Positions 39,867 through 51,300 of a DNA stretch of 64,000 bases are shown here, piece after piece; position 1 is the first letter of the stretch; every line of letters begins with the position of its first letter. The stretch comes from Lineus longissimus (Eukaryota > Nemertea > Pilidiophora > Heteronemertea > Lineidae). Both the position numbers and the translations under genes were made by a program. Where the stretch lies: assembly GCF_910592395.1 (NCBI RefSeq), contig NC_088324.1:11930953-11994952 (forward strand). Reading direction: 5' to 3'. A model generated the notes under the pieces. It did not search any database. It saw only the letters and a list, made by a program, of their open reading frames with translations, and was not told the DNA's origin.

Positions 39867-41286
39867 GTTAACAAAAATGCCACATCTTTATCTTCCTCTT
39901 CCATAGACTCCAATCTACCTGGCGTACGTCTGTTGACATTCGTGCGTGAGGATATCGCCGGGTGTTTTGTTTGATCTGGGTATAGAAAGCGGCTAACCAC
40001 ATCTGGAAATAACTTTTTGCTCTGATCCACTGGTTTGGTTATTGTCCGACGCACACATCAATGTATCCTTAGGGGAGAAAGACCATTTGCGTGCAACCAG
40101 TCGCTCCTCTTTCGAGAGTCATGAGGTTGCTTGGAACCAACGGTATTATACATGTTCCATTTTATGATTTATTAATTCGAGAGAAAAAATGTTTAGATTA
40201 CATTGTACCCGATCCTTTTTGTGCAATTTCATAGGGTAAATAAACACGTTTGTAATTATACTAGAGAAAGATCATTTACCCGAGACTGCAACCGGGTGAC
40301 CGCACGGGATAATTCAAAAAGTCCTTTTATTTCCCGCGCGCACTTCGTCCTTAGATCTTAGCGCTAAGATTCGCATAGACATTCAGTTATGGGGAATGTC
40401 AATCACAGTAAGGTTACACAGCAATAAATGTCGCAAGAGACGTTCAGTCGTTGCGAAAACCCGCTTTCGGGCATCCTTACACGTACAAGGACAAAGGGTC
40501 ACATCCATGTGCTGTTAGTCACACCAAGTGTCCTCGAGATAATCACGGCACCTCCGGAATAGATGAAATCCGGTGAGGCCGTGAACGTCCCGAAGACACT
40601 GGTTGACATGGGTCATAAAAGGGGAGACAGAGTAATCGCAAGAGATGTTGTCTGATTCAGGACACAGGCAGCGAATGTCGATCAGTCACCATCGACATTC
40701 TGTCAGGGGGCTTGGCAAATACCGTAGATAATTTAGATGAAGAATTTCACAAATTCAATTAAGTCGGACATTCACAACCGACAGACATAATTCTGATAAA
40801 AGCTGTTGTCCATAATCCTCGGACAGACAATGTCACATTCATGTGATGTTAACCACAACCACCCAATGATCGAACCGATGCATTTATTGCTATTATTACT
40901 GTCGACGTCCGAGGCATCCTGGCACCAGTGCATTAACGGTTTTCAATATACTCCCCAAGGGTGGTTCTGAGGTCTTAACATTTGCAATACCACCTGACCG
41001 ACTTTACACTAGAATGGTTTTCTCCAGTTCTCTGAGCTGTGATATGAAAGTGGATCGTCTCGTCCCACTTGTCAACTGTCCTTGTAGGTGTAAAGTTCTT
41101 TTAATCCTTGGAGGTGCCCAGTCTTTCTTAACATAAGTTACAAGGGCAGTAGCCATGGTGCTGTCAAGCCTTTTCAGAGGCAAAATCAGACAATGTCGGG
41201 GGGGGGGGGAAGGAGAAGTAGCAGTAGCAGTAGCTTCTTGCAAAGAAAAGTGAAAATCCATATATCATGCTAAAATAATACTATTA

Positions 41287-41292
41287 TTTATT
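41287..41292 (-). promoter_or_regulatory. Polyadenylation signal of the zinc-finger gene
   Basis: AATAAA on the minus strand, about 100 bp after the TAA stop. Confidence 0.6.
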
Positions 41293-41394
41293 AGACACTC
41301 CCTAGCTAGCCATATCTAATTCATCTCTGACCATCATCAAGTGAACAATGAATTGGACTATACCCAAAGACTTGTCCAGAACAGCTGTCAAATA

Positions 41395-43101
41395 TTATGA
41401 AAACACGCCACGGTTCATGATAGCACTTTTTCTCACCGGCATCGCCCCTGGATAAATACCCTCATGTTTCCGTTCATGTTTATTCAAATTTCCTGCCGTA
41501 GTAAAGGTTGTACCACAATACTGACAATTGAATGCTTTCTCCCCTGAATGGGTAATCCCATGTTTAGAAAGGTCATTTTTCCGCCTGAAAGCTTTATTGC
41601 AAACTTCACACTTAAAAGGTTTAATCCCCGAGTGAATCTGTTCGTGTTCTTTCAAAACGTTCGGAAGGTAGAAGGATTTTTCACAGAACTGACACTGAAA
41701 AGGTCTCTCCCCACTATGGCTCAACTCATGCAGTTTCAAATTCCGTTTTTCGACAAAAGTTTTATCACACTGGTCACATTTGAATGGCCTCATACCAGAG
41801 TGGGAACGTTCATGTGCATCGAGACCGTGTTTCGTGGTAAATGAGCTCTCACATAAGGTACACGGAAAAGGTTTCTGATCCAAGTGGACTAATTCATGTT
41901 GTACTTGTAAATGTTTCTGGGTGAAGCCTTTATTACAATGTTTGCATTTATAAGGTCTTTCTCCTGTGTGGATGTATTCATGTATCCGAACCTTACTCCG
42001 CTCACTGAAGGCATCACCGCAGTATTGACAAGTATATGGTTTAATACCGGTGTGCATATTCCTTTCGTGTGATGTCCGTGAACTCGTCTGATTAAATGTC
42101 TTGTTACAAAAGGAACACTCAAATGGTCTTTCACCAGTGTGAATACGTTCATGTTGCCGAAGCCCTGCTTGATTGCTAAACAACTTACTACAATATTGAC
42201 ACGGAAATGGCTTTGTACCCGGATGGGTACGCAAGTGCTGCTGCATTTCATTCAAACTCGAAAACTCGAGTTGACAGATTCCACAGTTGAATGACTTTTC
42301 ACCAGTCTGAATATAACTGTCTTTGGTTTGATAATTAGCACCCGATACAAGATTGTAACAACCTTTATCAAATGATATCTCATCTGATTCATGTTTAGAC
42401 TTGTGCTTTTTCAAGTCACCAGGCCATTTATAAGTCTTATTTCTACATTTGAATGTTTTTTCACCTGTATGAATTCTTTCATGTGATTTCTGTTGGACTG
42501 AAGTCGCAAATGATTTCTCACAATGTACACAAGCAAATTTATTTTCGTTGACTGCAGCTGTGTGGATTAATTCATGCGTTGTACAGTCGCTTCTACGCCA
42601 AAATGTTTTATCACAATCGGGATGAGAACATTTGAATGGTTGTTCACGTGTATGAACAAGCCGTTGCCTTTTTAGTTCAGAATTAGTCGCAAATGCTTTT
42701 TCACAACGAAAGTACTGAAATGATTTTTCCTGTGAATGAGTCAACTCATGTTGCTGACAATCCCTCTTGTCAAAGAAACCCTTCTGACAAATTGAACACT
42801 TAAATTGTGTTTCAAGATGCGACTTTAGCTCCGTTTTTTTACAGACATTGCCATCTTCCAAGTCCTCTACTTCATCGTGATGTTCTGTAAAAGACTCCTT
42901 CTCCTCAATCACCTCCATTGTCAATGGGAGACTGTCTTCTTGGTTCTTGACCCAAGCGCTCTCCAAAGATTCCACATTTTTCTTCTCATATTGGCTCATC
43001 TGTGCCTTTTCACAGTTGCTGGCATCTGACAAGACAGAAGATGTTGCCTGGGGCTCCAGGTTTGACTTTTCCAGGGGTTCTCTTGGCTCCATCGAGTCCA
43101 T
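41395..43101 (-). CDS. C2H2 zinc-finger protein, 568 aa
   Basis: Probable nuclear DNA-binding protein. A 100-residue acidic, Ser/Glu-rich N-terminus without a recognised KRAB, SCAN, BTB or ZAD domain precedes 13 intact C2H2 fingers (about residues 100-547), many joined by TGEKP/TGERP-type linkers (HERIHTGERPFECSFC). Two fingers are broken: the second (FQYFRCEKAF) lacks its first zinc Cys and first His, and the one starting FKCRNKTYKW lacks its second Cys. A degenerate stretch follows the latter before fingers resume at FNCGICQLEF. The CDS is one exon; TTTTCTAG just upstream (43121) looks like an acceptor, so a 5' UTR intron is likely and 43101 is probably the start. It lies between two convergent conserved genes, in the orientation of whirlin. 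Orthology cannot be assigned. Confidence 0.9.
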   Translation of the reverse strand: MDSMEPREPLEKSNLEPQATSSVLSDASNCEKAQMSQYEKKNVESLESAWVKNQEDSLPLTMEVIEEKESFTEHHDEVEDLEDGNVCKKTELKSHLETQFKCSICQKGFFDKRDCQQHELTHSQEKSFQYFRCEKAFATNSELKRQRLVHTREQPFKCSHPDCDKTFWRRSDCTTHELIHTAAVNENKFACVHCEKSFATSVQQKSHERIHTGEKTFKCRNKTYKWPGDLKKHKSKHESDEISFDKGCYNLVSGANYQTKDSYIQTGEKSFNCGICQLEFSSLNEMQQHLRTHPGTKPFPCQYCSKLFSNQAGLRQHERIHTGERPFECSFCNKTFNQTSSRTSHERNMHTGIKPYTCQYCGDAFSERSKVRIHEYIHTGERPYKCKHCNKGFTQKHLQVQHELVHLDQKPFPCTLCESSFTTKHGLDAHERSHSGMRPFKCDQCDKTFVEKRNLKLHELSHSGERPFQCQFCEKSFYLPNVLKEHEQIHSGIKPFKCEVCNKAFRRKNDLSKHGITHSGEKAFNCQYCGTTFTTAGNLNKHERKHEGIYPGAMPVRKSAIMNRGVFS

Positions 43102-43120
43102 GTTGCAAGGTCCTCACTCT

Positions 43121-44247
43121 CTAGAAAAGATATAACCTACATATTTTAATGAATTACTACAGTGAATCAATGCATATCAAAGCTGTTGAACAGTTGGGTA
43201 AACTTCTTACAGTTATCTTTTTGAAATATTTCGATTTCCCAATGAAATTTTTTTGAGACATCCTGTAGGCCATAGAGGGTAAATTTATCTAGCACGTACA
43301 CACTACGATTACAGCCTAGAGCAGATAATGTACAGATATAACGATTTTACACTTGATAGATGTTTTACTGAGCTATCAGCTTGCAAAGTTTAAAGAATAA
43401 ATACATACTCTTGAGGATTTATTTGCAAAAAAATCGAGTGGAAAAATATAGAAGTTTTCTTGGTTGTTGTTGTCGTGAATGTAAACCAGCCTTCCTTTTC
43501 CTGTCTCACCGCTCGCTCTCTAGTCACATTCTGTCTTCGGCACATTCAGCTGGTTTTCGTTGTTGAGGCAACTGAATAGTGACTGTCATCTCGATTTATT
43601 CTATTACAGGGACTTGCCATTTCCACCTGATGTCACAATCCATAATCCGTATAATACCATTTTAATATGTAAAGAGCAAGCTCTAGTGAACTCACACAAC
43701 TGTTTGACATGGGGGAGTCCCTCCCCCAACCCCCGTCCTTCTGACATATTTAGCCAGTACATTGGGGGATCAGTCCCCCAAACCCCCTCCCCCGTTCTCT
43801 GAAAGTGACAGGTTTTAGCCAGTACATTGGGGGAAAGCCCCCTAACCCCCCCCCCCCATTGGACTCTAAAAATAGAATTCCTTGGAGACGCTGAACCATA
43901 AGGCCCCCTAAAGAAATAGTCCCCGCCCGCTTACTAATGTTGACTTTATTATAGCCTACCTTTTAAGGCACTATGGCAAACTCCCATCTCCAATCACATC
44001 AACGTATGTTGGATCAAACACCCACACAGGGTCTCCTAATTATCATGATCATTATACATAATCAAATAATAACATGTCGCCTTCTTTTCGGTGAAACCGA
44101 GACTGAATTATTCACATTGTGTTCAACTGTGTTCATTTCGCAGTAAATTCATTAGCTGCCAATATATATGCCTTAGAGGGGGCAGAATGGCACTGTTTAA
44201 ACAAGAAGCCTCATCAACAGCCTTGTGTATGTTTCTTCACCAGTTAG
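43121..44247. other. Upstream region of the zinc-finger gene
   Basis: Presumably holds its 5' UTR exon and promoter on the minus strand; none was recognisable. A C-rich tandem repeat sits at 43743. Confidence 0.5.
43743..43862 (+). repeat. Tandem repeat, about 64-bp unit, C-rich
   Basis: TTTAGCCAGTACATTGGGGG occurs twice, 64 bp apart, each followed by a C-rich tract that could pair with the G-run. Confidence 0.65.
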
Positions 44248-44251
44248 TTAA

Positions 44252-45351
44252 CACCTTCAGCGCCGAACCACGTAGATCTACGGCCCAATTCCCCCTTTTT
44301 GAGCTGGTTATCGGAGTCTCATGGACTTCATGAGAGAACTACGCCTTTGCCATCTTCAGGGCAAGGTAGGAACCAAACGGTCTTTTCAGTTCCTTCCTTA
44401 CCCTGAAGATGGCGATGGCGTAGTTCAGGACTTCAGGTCTCATTAGGGAGTTTTTTTTGTTATACATGCGCGGCCAACCCTAACCGTAGTTCCTAAAATC
44501 ATTGATTTCTCGGTCCTTACAGTATACTTACAGCGTTGATTCAGCAGTTGTTTTGGCAAAGACATGTTTTTTTGGAGTTTCTGAAACCTGGAGCGCTACT
44601 CAATAGGCGACTAACAAGAAACTACGCATTTATACTGTTGTTGCCGATGTATGTGTACACTGAACTTGGGATGTACGTCGGCCCCGTGTTGAAATGCCGT
44701 CCATTGCCAGTTGGTGCGTTTTTCGCTGAATTGTGCAAAATTCAACATATCTCAAAAGTTCAATGGTTGACCCTCGATTTTTTTTTGATTTTTGTGTAGC
44801 GTAAACAACTGTCTTTCATGGGAGAATGGTCTCTGTAAGAATTATTCAGGAAGAAATGTATAATATTTGGGGTTTTTCCTGATTGTCCGGCCCAATTGGC
44901 AATATTGCCATTTGGGATGGTGAACAGAGCTAGGAGCAAATGCGACGCTTATGATTTATTTAAAGAAATAAAATGCCCGATTTAACATCCTGCAGAATCA
45001 GGGGAATCGGGCGTTTCCAGTGATATACGGCACAAATGGGTTGTCCTCATGCATTCACTTTAGAAACGCATTTTAAAATCGATGTTACGTCCTGTTAATG
45101 GGGCACTTCATCATCGCGTACATTTGGGAAAAACTCCCTAACGAGACCTCAAATGACTTCATGAAAGAACTAACGCCATCTTCAGGGCAAGATAGGAACT
45201 GAAATAACCGTTTGGTCTTCTCAGTTCCTATCTTGCCCTGAAGATGGCAATGGCGTAGTTCTTTCATGAAGTCCATGAGACTCCGATAACCAGCTCAAAG
45301 GGGGGGGGGGATTTGGGCCACTTAGATCTACGTGGTTCGGCGCTGAAGGTG
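44252..45351. mobile_element. TTAA-flanked inverted-repeat element, 1.1 kb
   Basis: TTAA at 44248-44251 and 45352-45355 flank CACCTTCAGCGCCGAACCAC and its inverted copy. The terminal arms are about 200-230 bp. Each carries a CGTAGATCTACG palindrome near the tip and its own long hairpin (about 44336-44426 and 45167-45261, around CCATCTTCAGGGCAAG). TTAA duplication is the signature of piggyBac-type transposition. No transposase ORF, so non-autonomous. Confidence 0.82.
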
Positions 45352-45761
45352 TTAATAACGAATTTTTGTATCTTATATATTATATTCTTAATTGTTTTAA
45401 ACGCGTTTTTTTGGATTTGTTTGGCGCCAAAATCAAGAATGGCAAATTTACAATCTTGACACTAGAGGCGCTGATGTCGTTCCGGCACGGTAGATGCTAA
45501 ATCGGATAGCCAGGCGGTACGGGAGCTCCTGCACCCTGACCACGTGACCTACATCAGGGAATTCCTCGGTTACTTCAAAGTTCCGGCACAGGGTCAAGTT
45601 TGTACGGTGGCCCATACAGGACATGCGTTTATTTTCAATATAATAGAAAATTTTCCTTTTTACAATGCGTTTTTTTTCTCTCGAATTACAACCGCCGTCG
45701 GATTTATTTCTCACCGCCGAAAAAATAATTCCCACCGCCGGGTAAAAAATAATAATTCCCA

Positions 45762-45882
45762 CCACCGCGGTGGAAATTAATATCCACCGCGGTGGAAATT
45801 GGAAATTGATATCCACCGCGGTGGAAATTGGAAATTGATATCCACCGCGGTGGAAATTGGAAATTAATATCCACCGCGGTGG
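45762..45882. repeat. Array of five CCACCGCGGTGG palindromes
   Basis: Perfect 12-bp palindromes start at 45762, 45784, 45813, 45842 and 45871, the last four at 29-bp spacing, separated by AAATTGGAAATTGATAT-type sequence. Confidence 0.9.
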
Positions 45883-47776
45883 AAATTAAACTGTACCGGA
45901 ACCAGAATTGTCATGGGTCTGCACAATTTTTTTCAGATTCGATGGACATGATGGATATATGAATTTTTTGCTAACACTTTACATACAGTGTATAGGCCCT
46001 ACATACGTAACCATTACACTCACTACGTTGTGTGAGTGATAAATCTCCAGGAGAAACTAGAAGCCCATTAATGGTGTAGGGTCAAGGCAAACAAACTAAC
46101 AAGAAATTCATAGATCTTAGTATTCAAAATGTATTTGATAAGTGAGAAGGTATAATCATAATATACATACAAAACCATAACCAGGAAAAAGACAGGATAA
46201 AGAATAATGGAATGTGAACACTCGGGAAGGGATGGTCGTAGATTCACAAGGAATGATTGTTTCTTCAGGAAATTACCTGTTCTTCATGCAGAGGTCAGGA
46301 CATCATGTTTAGGAAATGTATATAGAAAAAAAATTCTGTGGAATTCAGTATATATGAAATTTGGTGAATTTTCTAAATATTATGGAGGTAATCAATAAAT
46401 GAATGGTTAAAGATTCAATATTTCAAGACTCATACGTGTATGGATTTTTTATGCGAAGAAATAACTATATGATGATGTTTAAAGATACAAGTGATTTGTG
46501 TAAATAATACATTACTATGTTAGGAAAGTGATATATAGAAATGAGATACATGTAACAGGTACTTGAAGGTGAGGTAGGTCATTAGCCATTTTTCACAGCC
46601 TTTTGTACAGAGGTGGCCTTAAGTTACCAAAAGTAGGTTGGCGACAAATTATTTCAATAGCAAGTGGACATGAAGTGCTATATATAGGAAACTGCCACAA
46701 GGTTCCCACCCTCAGATCAAAAATGGCACGGATAAAACCACAAAAACAACATACAATCCATGAAAAATAAGTCCATAGCATAGATAACATGGAATGCTAA
46801 GAGTCAATCACAAGTTTTGGAGGAAATTTCCCAATCTTATGGATGGAGGCTGAAGTGGACGAATATCAAGGATGACCAAAATTAGGCATTTTCATTTACG
46901 TAATACCTACAACATCAACAAAGGTTCCACCCAACCCTCACTGTTTTAGATGAGAAAACCAATATCTACAGCTTGGTTTCAATTCCTAACTGTTGATATA
47001 AGTCCTTATACAATGAACAATAGACAGGTTGCAGGTACATCAGTTCCCTGCACTCAGGAAACAACCGGCTCCTAAGATCTCTTCCGATTCCAAAGGAACT
47101 ATTATTTCAAGATATTTGCAATATCACAAAGTTGCAGCTGTAATACCCGAAGAAATACTTATAAATGTTAATAATTTGTATAAATACACATTTTTGTATG
47201 CCTTGAAGTTAATATTTAGTAACAATGGACAAATATAAGACATTTCAAAGTGCTTGGTTAATAACTGAATGTGGTAATTCATAAAAAGATTATTTAAATG
47301 TAAGTAAATAACTAATCACAGAATCAGATTCTTTTTTTCATTATGATAATTTACAGACATAATCAAGTGAATTCATTGAACCAAGTTCAAATAGTTTTGT
47401 TCCTAATTTCAATGAAATAATGTGATGTGCCTACAAACAATGCAATACCTCACACCAGGTGCAGTCAAATCTACCATCTAAACATCTAACCTCTATCTAA
47501 AGAACTAAAAATTTCTTGATATTCAAAAAAGCTGCCACATATTTACAAACAAGTAATCACCTTTTCAACACAAGCTGTTCAGATGCTTACACCGAATATT
47601 GCACCTCAAAACTTGACTGAATTTCCAGGCTACTTCGTCAATATAACCTGGGGATTACACACCTTATCATTTGGTCTTTGCCTTGTCGAATCGAAATTCA
47701 CTCCAGCTCTACAAGTGGGATTTGAATATTGGTTTGACCAGCTTATAGAAAACAAACCTCCAGGAACAAATCCTTC
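45883..47776. other. AT-rich intergenic region
   Basis: No exon, RNA gene or clear repeat seen, downstream of the probable WHRN polyadenylation site. Confidence 0.55.
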
Positions 47777-47782
47777 TTTATT
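47777..47782 (-). promoter_or_regulatory. Candidate polyadenylation signal of WHRN
   Basis: AATAAA on the minus strand about 400 bp after the stop. Other AATAAA words occur in this AT-rich stretch, so it is only a candidate. Confidence 0.4.
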
Positions 47783-48182
47783 TACAATCCTTTCAAAATG
47801 AAGGAGAAAAGGCACAATAAATCAGACAGTGGAACCTCCATATATAGTGAACCCCTCTGCTTCTCAATCTATAATCAAATTTTACCAGCACTTCACTTTT
47901 GCAGTTAGTCTTTGCTCCCAGCCGATTTTGAACATTTCAGTTTCGAGAAACCCTGTGTCCGTAAGGTTGGGTATCCATAGACTGAGCATGCAGTTTTGAC
48001 TGTATCTTGTTTGCTTGTGACCTGAGAGACAATGGACACAACACCACAAGTAATAAGGGAACAGCCAATGGATACACAGCCTAAACAAGTATCTGTCTCT
48101 GTGAGAATCTCGCCTCTGAAGCCAGTTCCTTCCAGATCTCAATGACATAATCTCCTCAACAATACTGCTTCAGCTGTTCAGT

Positions 48183-48377
48183 TTACTTGACTTTTGCTTG
48201 CCTGGAGTTGGTCTCCGCTACCAACAACTCCATGTAGTCTTTGTCCTTCTTCTTGAATGCCTTGGCGATCACCTGCGCCACCTGCTTGTGTTCTAAACCC
48301 TTCAATGATTGGCCGTCCACCTCCAGGATCACATGACCAACTTTCAAGCCACCTGACTCGTGCGCTGAACCACCAGG
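48183..48377 (-). CDS. WHRN: WHRN last coding exon: second half of PDZ3
   Basis: Acceptor CGTTTCAG, phase 0, stop TAA at 48183-48185. It encodes GGLKVGHVILEVDGQSLKGL, then IAKAFKKKDKDYMELLVAE and a basic end (SRQAKVK), matching human LKVGHVILEVNGLTLRGKEH and DYIDFLVTE. It is shared by both PDZ3 versions. Confidence 0.97.
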   Translation of the reverse strand, partial: PGGSAHESGGLKVGHVILEVDGQSLKGLEHKQVAQVIAKAFKKKDKDYMELLVAETNSRQAKVK

Positions 48378-51300
48378 CTGAAACGAAAAGGGAGAAATTG
48401 ATGAAATATGTGATGGATGTCAGGTCTATTGATAGGTGAACATCCTTAGTCGCTCAACGAGAACTACTTTCTAGTAAACTTTCCATTATTTCTAGTTCTA
48501 TTTACACCCTGAAACCCAAACTAAAAAATTAAACTTTTTACCAAGCCTTTTGGTCACTGCATAGGAAGGCATTCCTGATATTACTGATAGCACTATCAAT
48601 TACAATAACCATTACACAGCTTCCCGATACCTCAACATCAATATCATGCCTAAAATCCAAATAGTAAACCACACCAATTGCAACATTGTGCATTTGAACA
48701 CCACCTGCGCTGGCATAAGATCCTTTACCCTATCCTCTAACTGGAGCAAAAGCATTTCATGAAGAGCAGACAGAGTTCGTGTTTATTTTGAAAGGAGCAA
48801 AGGAGGATACAAGCCTACGAGCAGAGGGGAAGCTGCACTCTACAGATACTCTGTGAAGTCAGAAATGTACATGTACCACTTTTGTGTGTTTTTGTCCAGT
48901 GCACACTACAAGAAATAGATGAAAAAACCAGGCTCTAGTGACAAATCCAGATCAGTGCTTCCAGAAACTTCACATCAATGCACTCGGTATACTTGCCAAT
49001 CAAAGTATTTAAAGCTGTATGACCAAAACAGAAAAGGTTCATTTTATGCTTTTACCAAATGATGAGGAAAATGCATAAGACCTGAATACCCCATGCAGGA
49101 ATACAGTAGCAACGTTGGACATTTTAAAAACTTAAGTTCCTATCAAAACCAACACCACACCCTTCCACTGGATGAAAAACTTGAGATATATCCCATAATC
49201 CTTGCACAGCTATAAGATTGTATCAAAACCAAAGCACTACATGTACTATTTTTTACCATCCCATGATGTTCTGAAAGGCTACTCTACGTCAAGCAACAAA
49301 GCAGATTTCTCCATGCCAAAAGCTCAAACTAAAATGCCCGTCCTATTAACATGTCATCAGGAATGACTACCTTAACGTCAATGACTTTCGGCAGGGGTTC
49401 CACAGTCCCCGCCCCACCAACTATTCCTATACCGATCTTAGGCCGCAACTTGAGAATGCGAATTTTCTGTTCAAATATTGAATAAAGTAAAGCAAATCAG
49501 GATTTCTAAACACACACAGTTTTACAAAAACAAAAGTCTCCCTGAAAAAAGCTATATATTTCAAATGTTATAGGACTCCGGACCAAGTTGTGCTCTCACT
49601 TTAACTGTATGGCCACCAAATAACCATCTTAGATTTCACCTTACTTTTATACTTTATCAGATTTGCGCCAGTCTGTATGTTCCCAATCAGCTTATGTCTG
49701 ACAGCTGTTAGCAAATCATCCCTTACAAAATCAATGAAACCCATCATTTTCAACAATTGTTTGGTGCCCAAACAAAACTTAGGTCTCAGCTACGCACCTG
49801 TATATTGATGATCCTTGGTAAAGGTTGCCGTGTATTTGCACCCCCCTCAATAGCCACTCCCAGGGTTGGCTGCGTTTTGTAGACCGTGACATTCTCTGGG
49901 TTGATCACCTCATCACGTCCTCGTGCCATCTGTGGAGAGAAACCGAACATGAGCAAGGGAAGGATAAGCTAGTTATGATTGCACAATCAGATGCAGGAGA
50001 GAGTCTAGTTGTACATTCAAGGTGACAAAAGTCAAAACACTGCCCAACACAGCTGGTCATTGACATTAGTAATTTAGTAAAACTTCAGCTCAAAAATCAT
50101 AAAGCAACACTGTACGATACATAAAAATGATGTTTTAAGCTCCATCTATCTAAAATAGATATAAATGTTAGTGATATTAGTCAAAACGCACACTAGTGTG
50201 AACTACAAGCTGAAATATTAAAAGCAAAAGTACGGGTAAAACTGTGCATTAATTGGTTAATTTGGTGAAAAGTCATGCACAAAACACATTGGTTCATCAC
50301 ATTTGGAATACAGATTATAGGCTACAGACATAGCAGACTCACAGAATTCATTCCAGATTGCAAAGGTAAGGTGTGTTTCACTGACACTCGGAACGAAAGC
50401 TTAATCAATCTGATGAACCAGGGTGCAAGGGTTAATGAAAATAATAATTGTTAAAATTGTGCATCACATCTACAACAGAAAGTAAACTGAAAACCTACAT
50501 CCGCCTCAGGCTCAGGTTTAGGAGCCTGTTCCCGTGGCTCCACCACGGGCACAACGGGGGCTGGAGGCAGCACTGGTTCTGGTGGGGGAGGAGGAGGGAA
50601 GTTTGGTGGCTGTGGGGGCTCATAGTCCTCCACGGCAGCATCTAGAGCCTTCAGGAGATCATCCTCCTGGGAGTCACTCTGCAGGAGGGATAAAATGAAG
50701 GGTGAAATATAAGGTCATGTGAGGAAGTGACAAATAGAACCGAGGGGTACAGGTCGATAATGAAAATAATATGACACGTTGACCAATACATATTGTATCC
50801 TTGAAATGAATTTGTTTGGCCAAAATACTGTCTCAATGTCTTCCTTTAGCTCATACATGTAGCTAAACCATCACAGTTAGTTTCACTGACAGCAAGAACC
50901 TGGCAAGTACAATGCTTGATGCACTGAGTGCGACAATACTCTCATGAAGAAGAGAATCAGTGGCTGACGTCATTGGCGCTAACTTTGTTTGACCCAGTTC
51001 TTGCCTGGTTCTTGCTCCCAGGTCTTTACATGTACAGCACCCAACTTTACAACAAATCATGACAACATCTTTGTTTGTACTTTTCTAGATTTGATGGATG
51101 AAGCGATCGAGGATGTGGTTGTTGTTGACGTGTCATCCGGATAGTCTACGGCAGGACGAGGGATACGGAATGGTGTCACTGTCAGGCAACCATCCATGAT
51201 TCACGATAAATAATAGGTGGAGACAATGCTGTCAAACAAATAAAACAGAACACAAAATGTAATCGCAGGAATGAAAAAAAATAGGGATTATGCAATGAAA

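Larger units (their letters stand above)
36402..41286. other. Intergenic region between KCNT and the zinc-finger gene
   Basis: It contains the 600-bp repeat pair and dispersed repeats. 40260-40980 is less AT-rich with more CpG, but holds no supported exon. A 146-codon minus-strand frame at 37339-37779 is unrecognised. Confidence 0.6.

Noticed and set aside
41004-41261. 85-codon minus-strand frame downstream of the zinc-finger gene
   Set aside because: It depends on a homopolymer G/C run and GTAGCA repeats for its middle, has no recognised domain, and lies past the likely polyadenylation signal.
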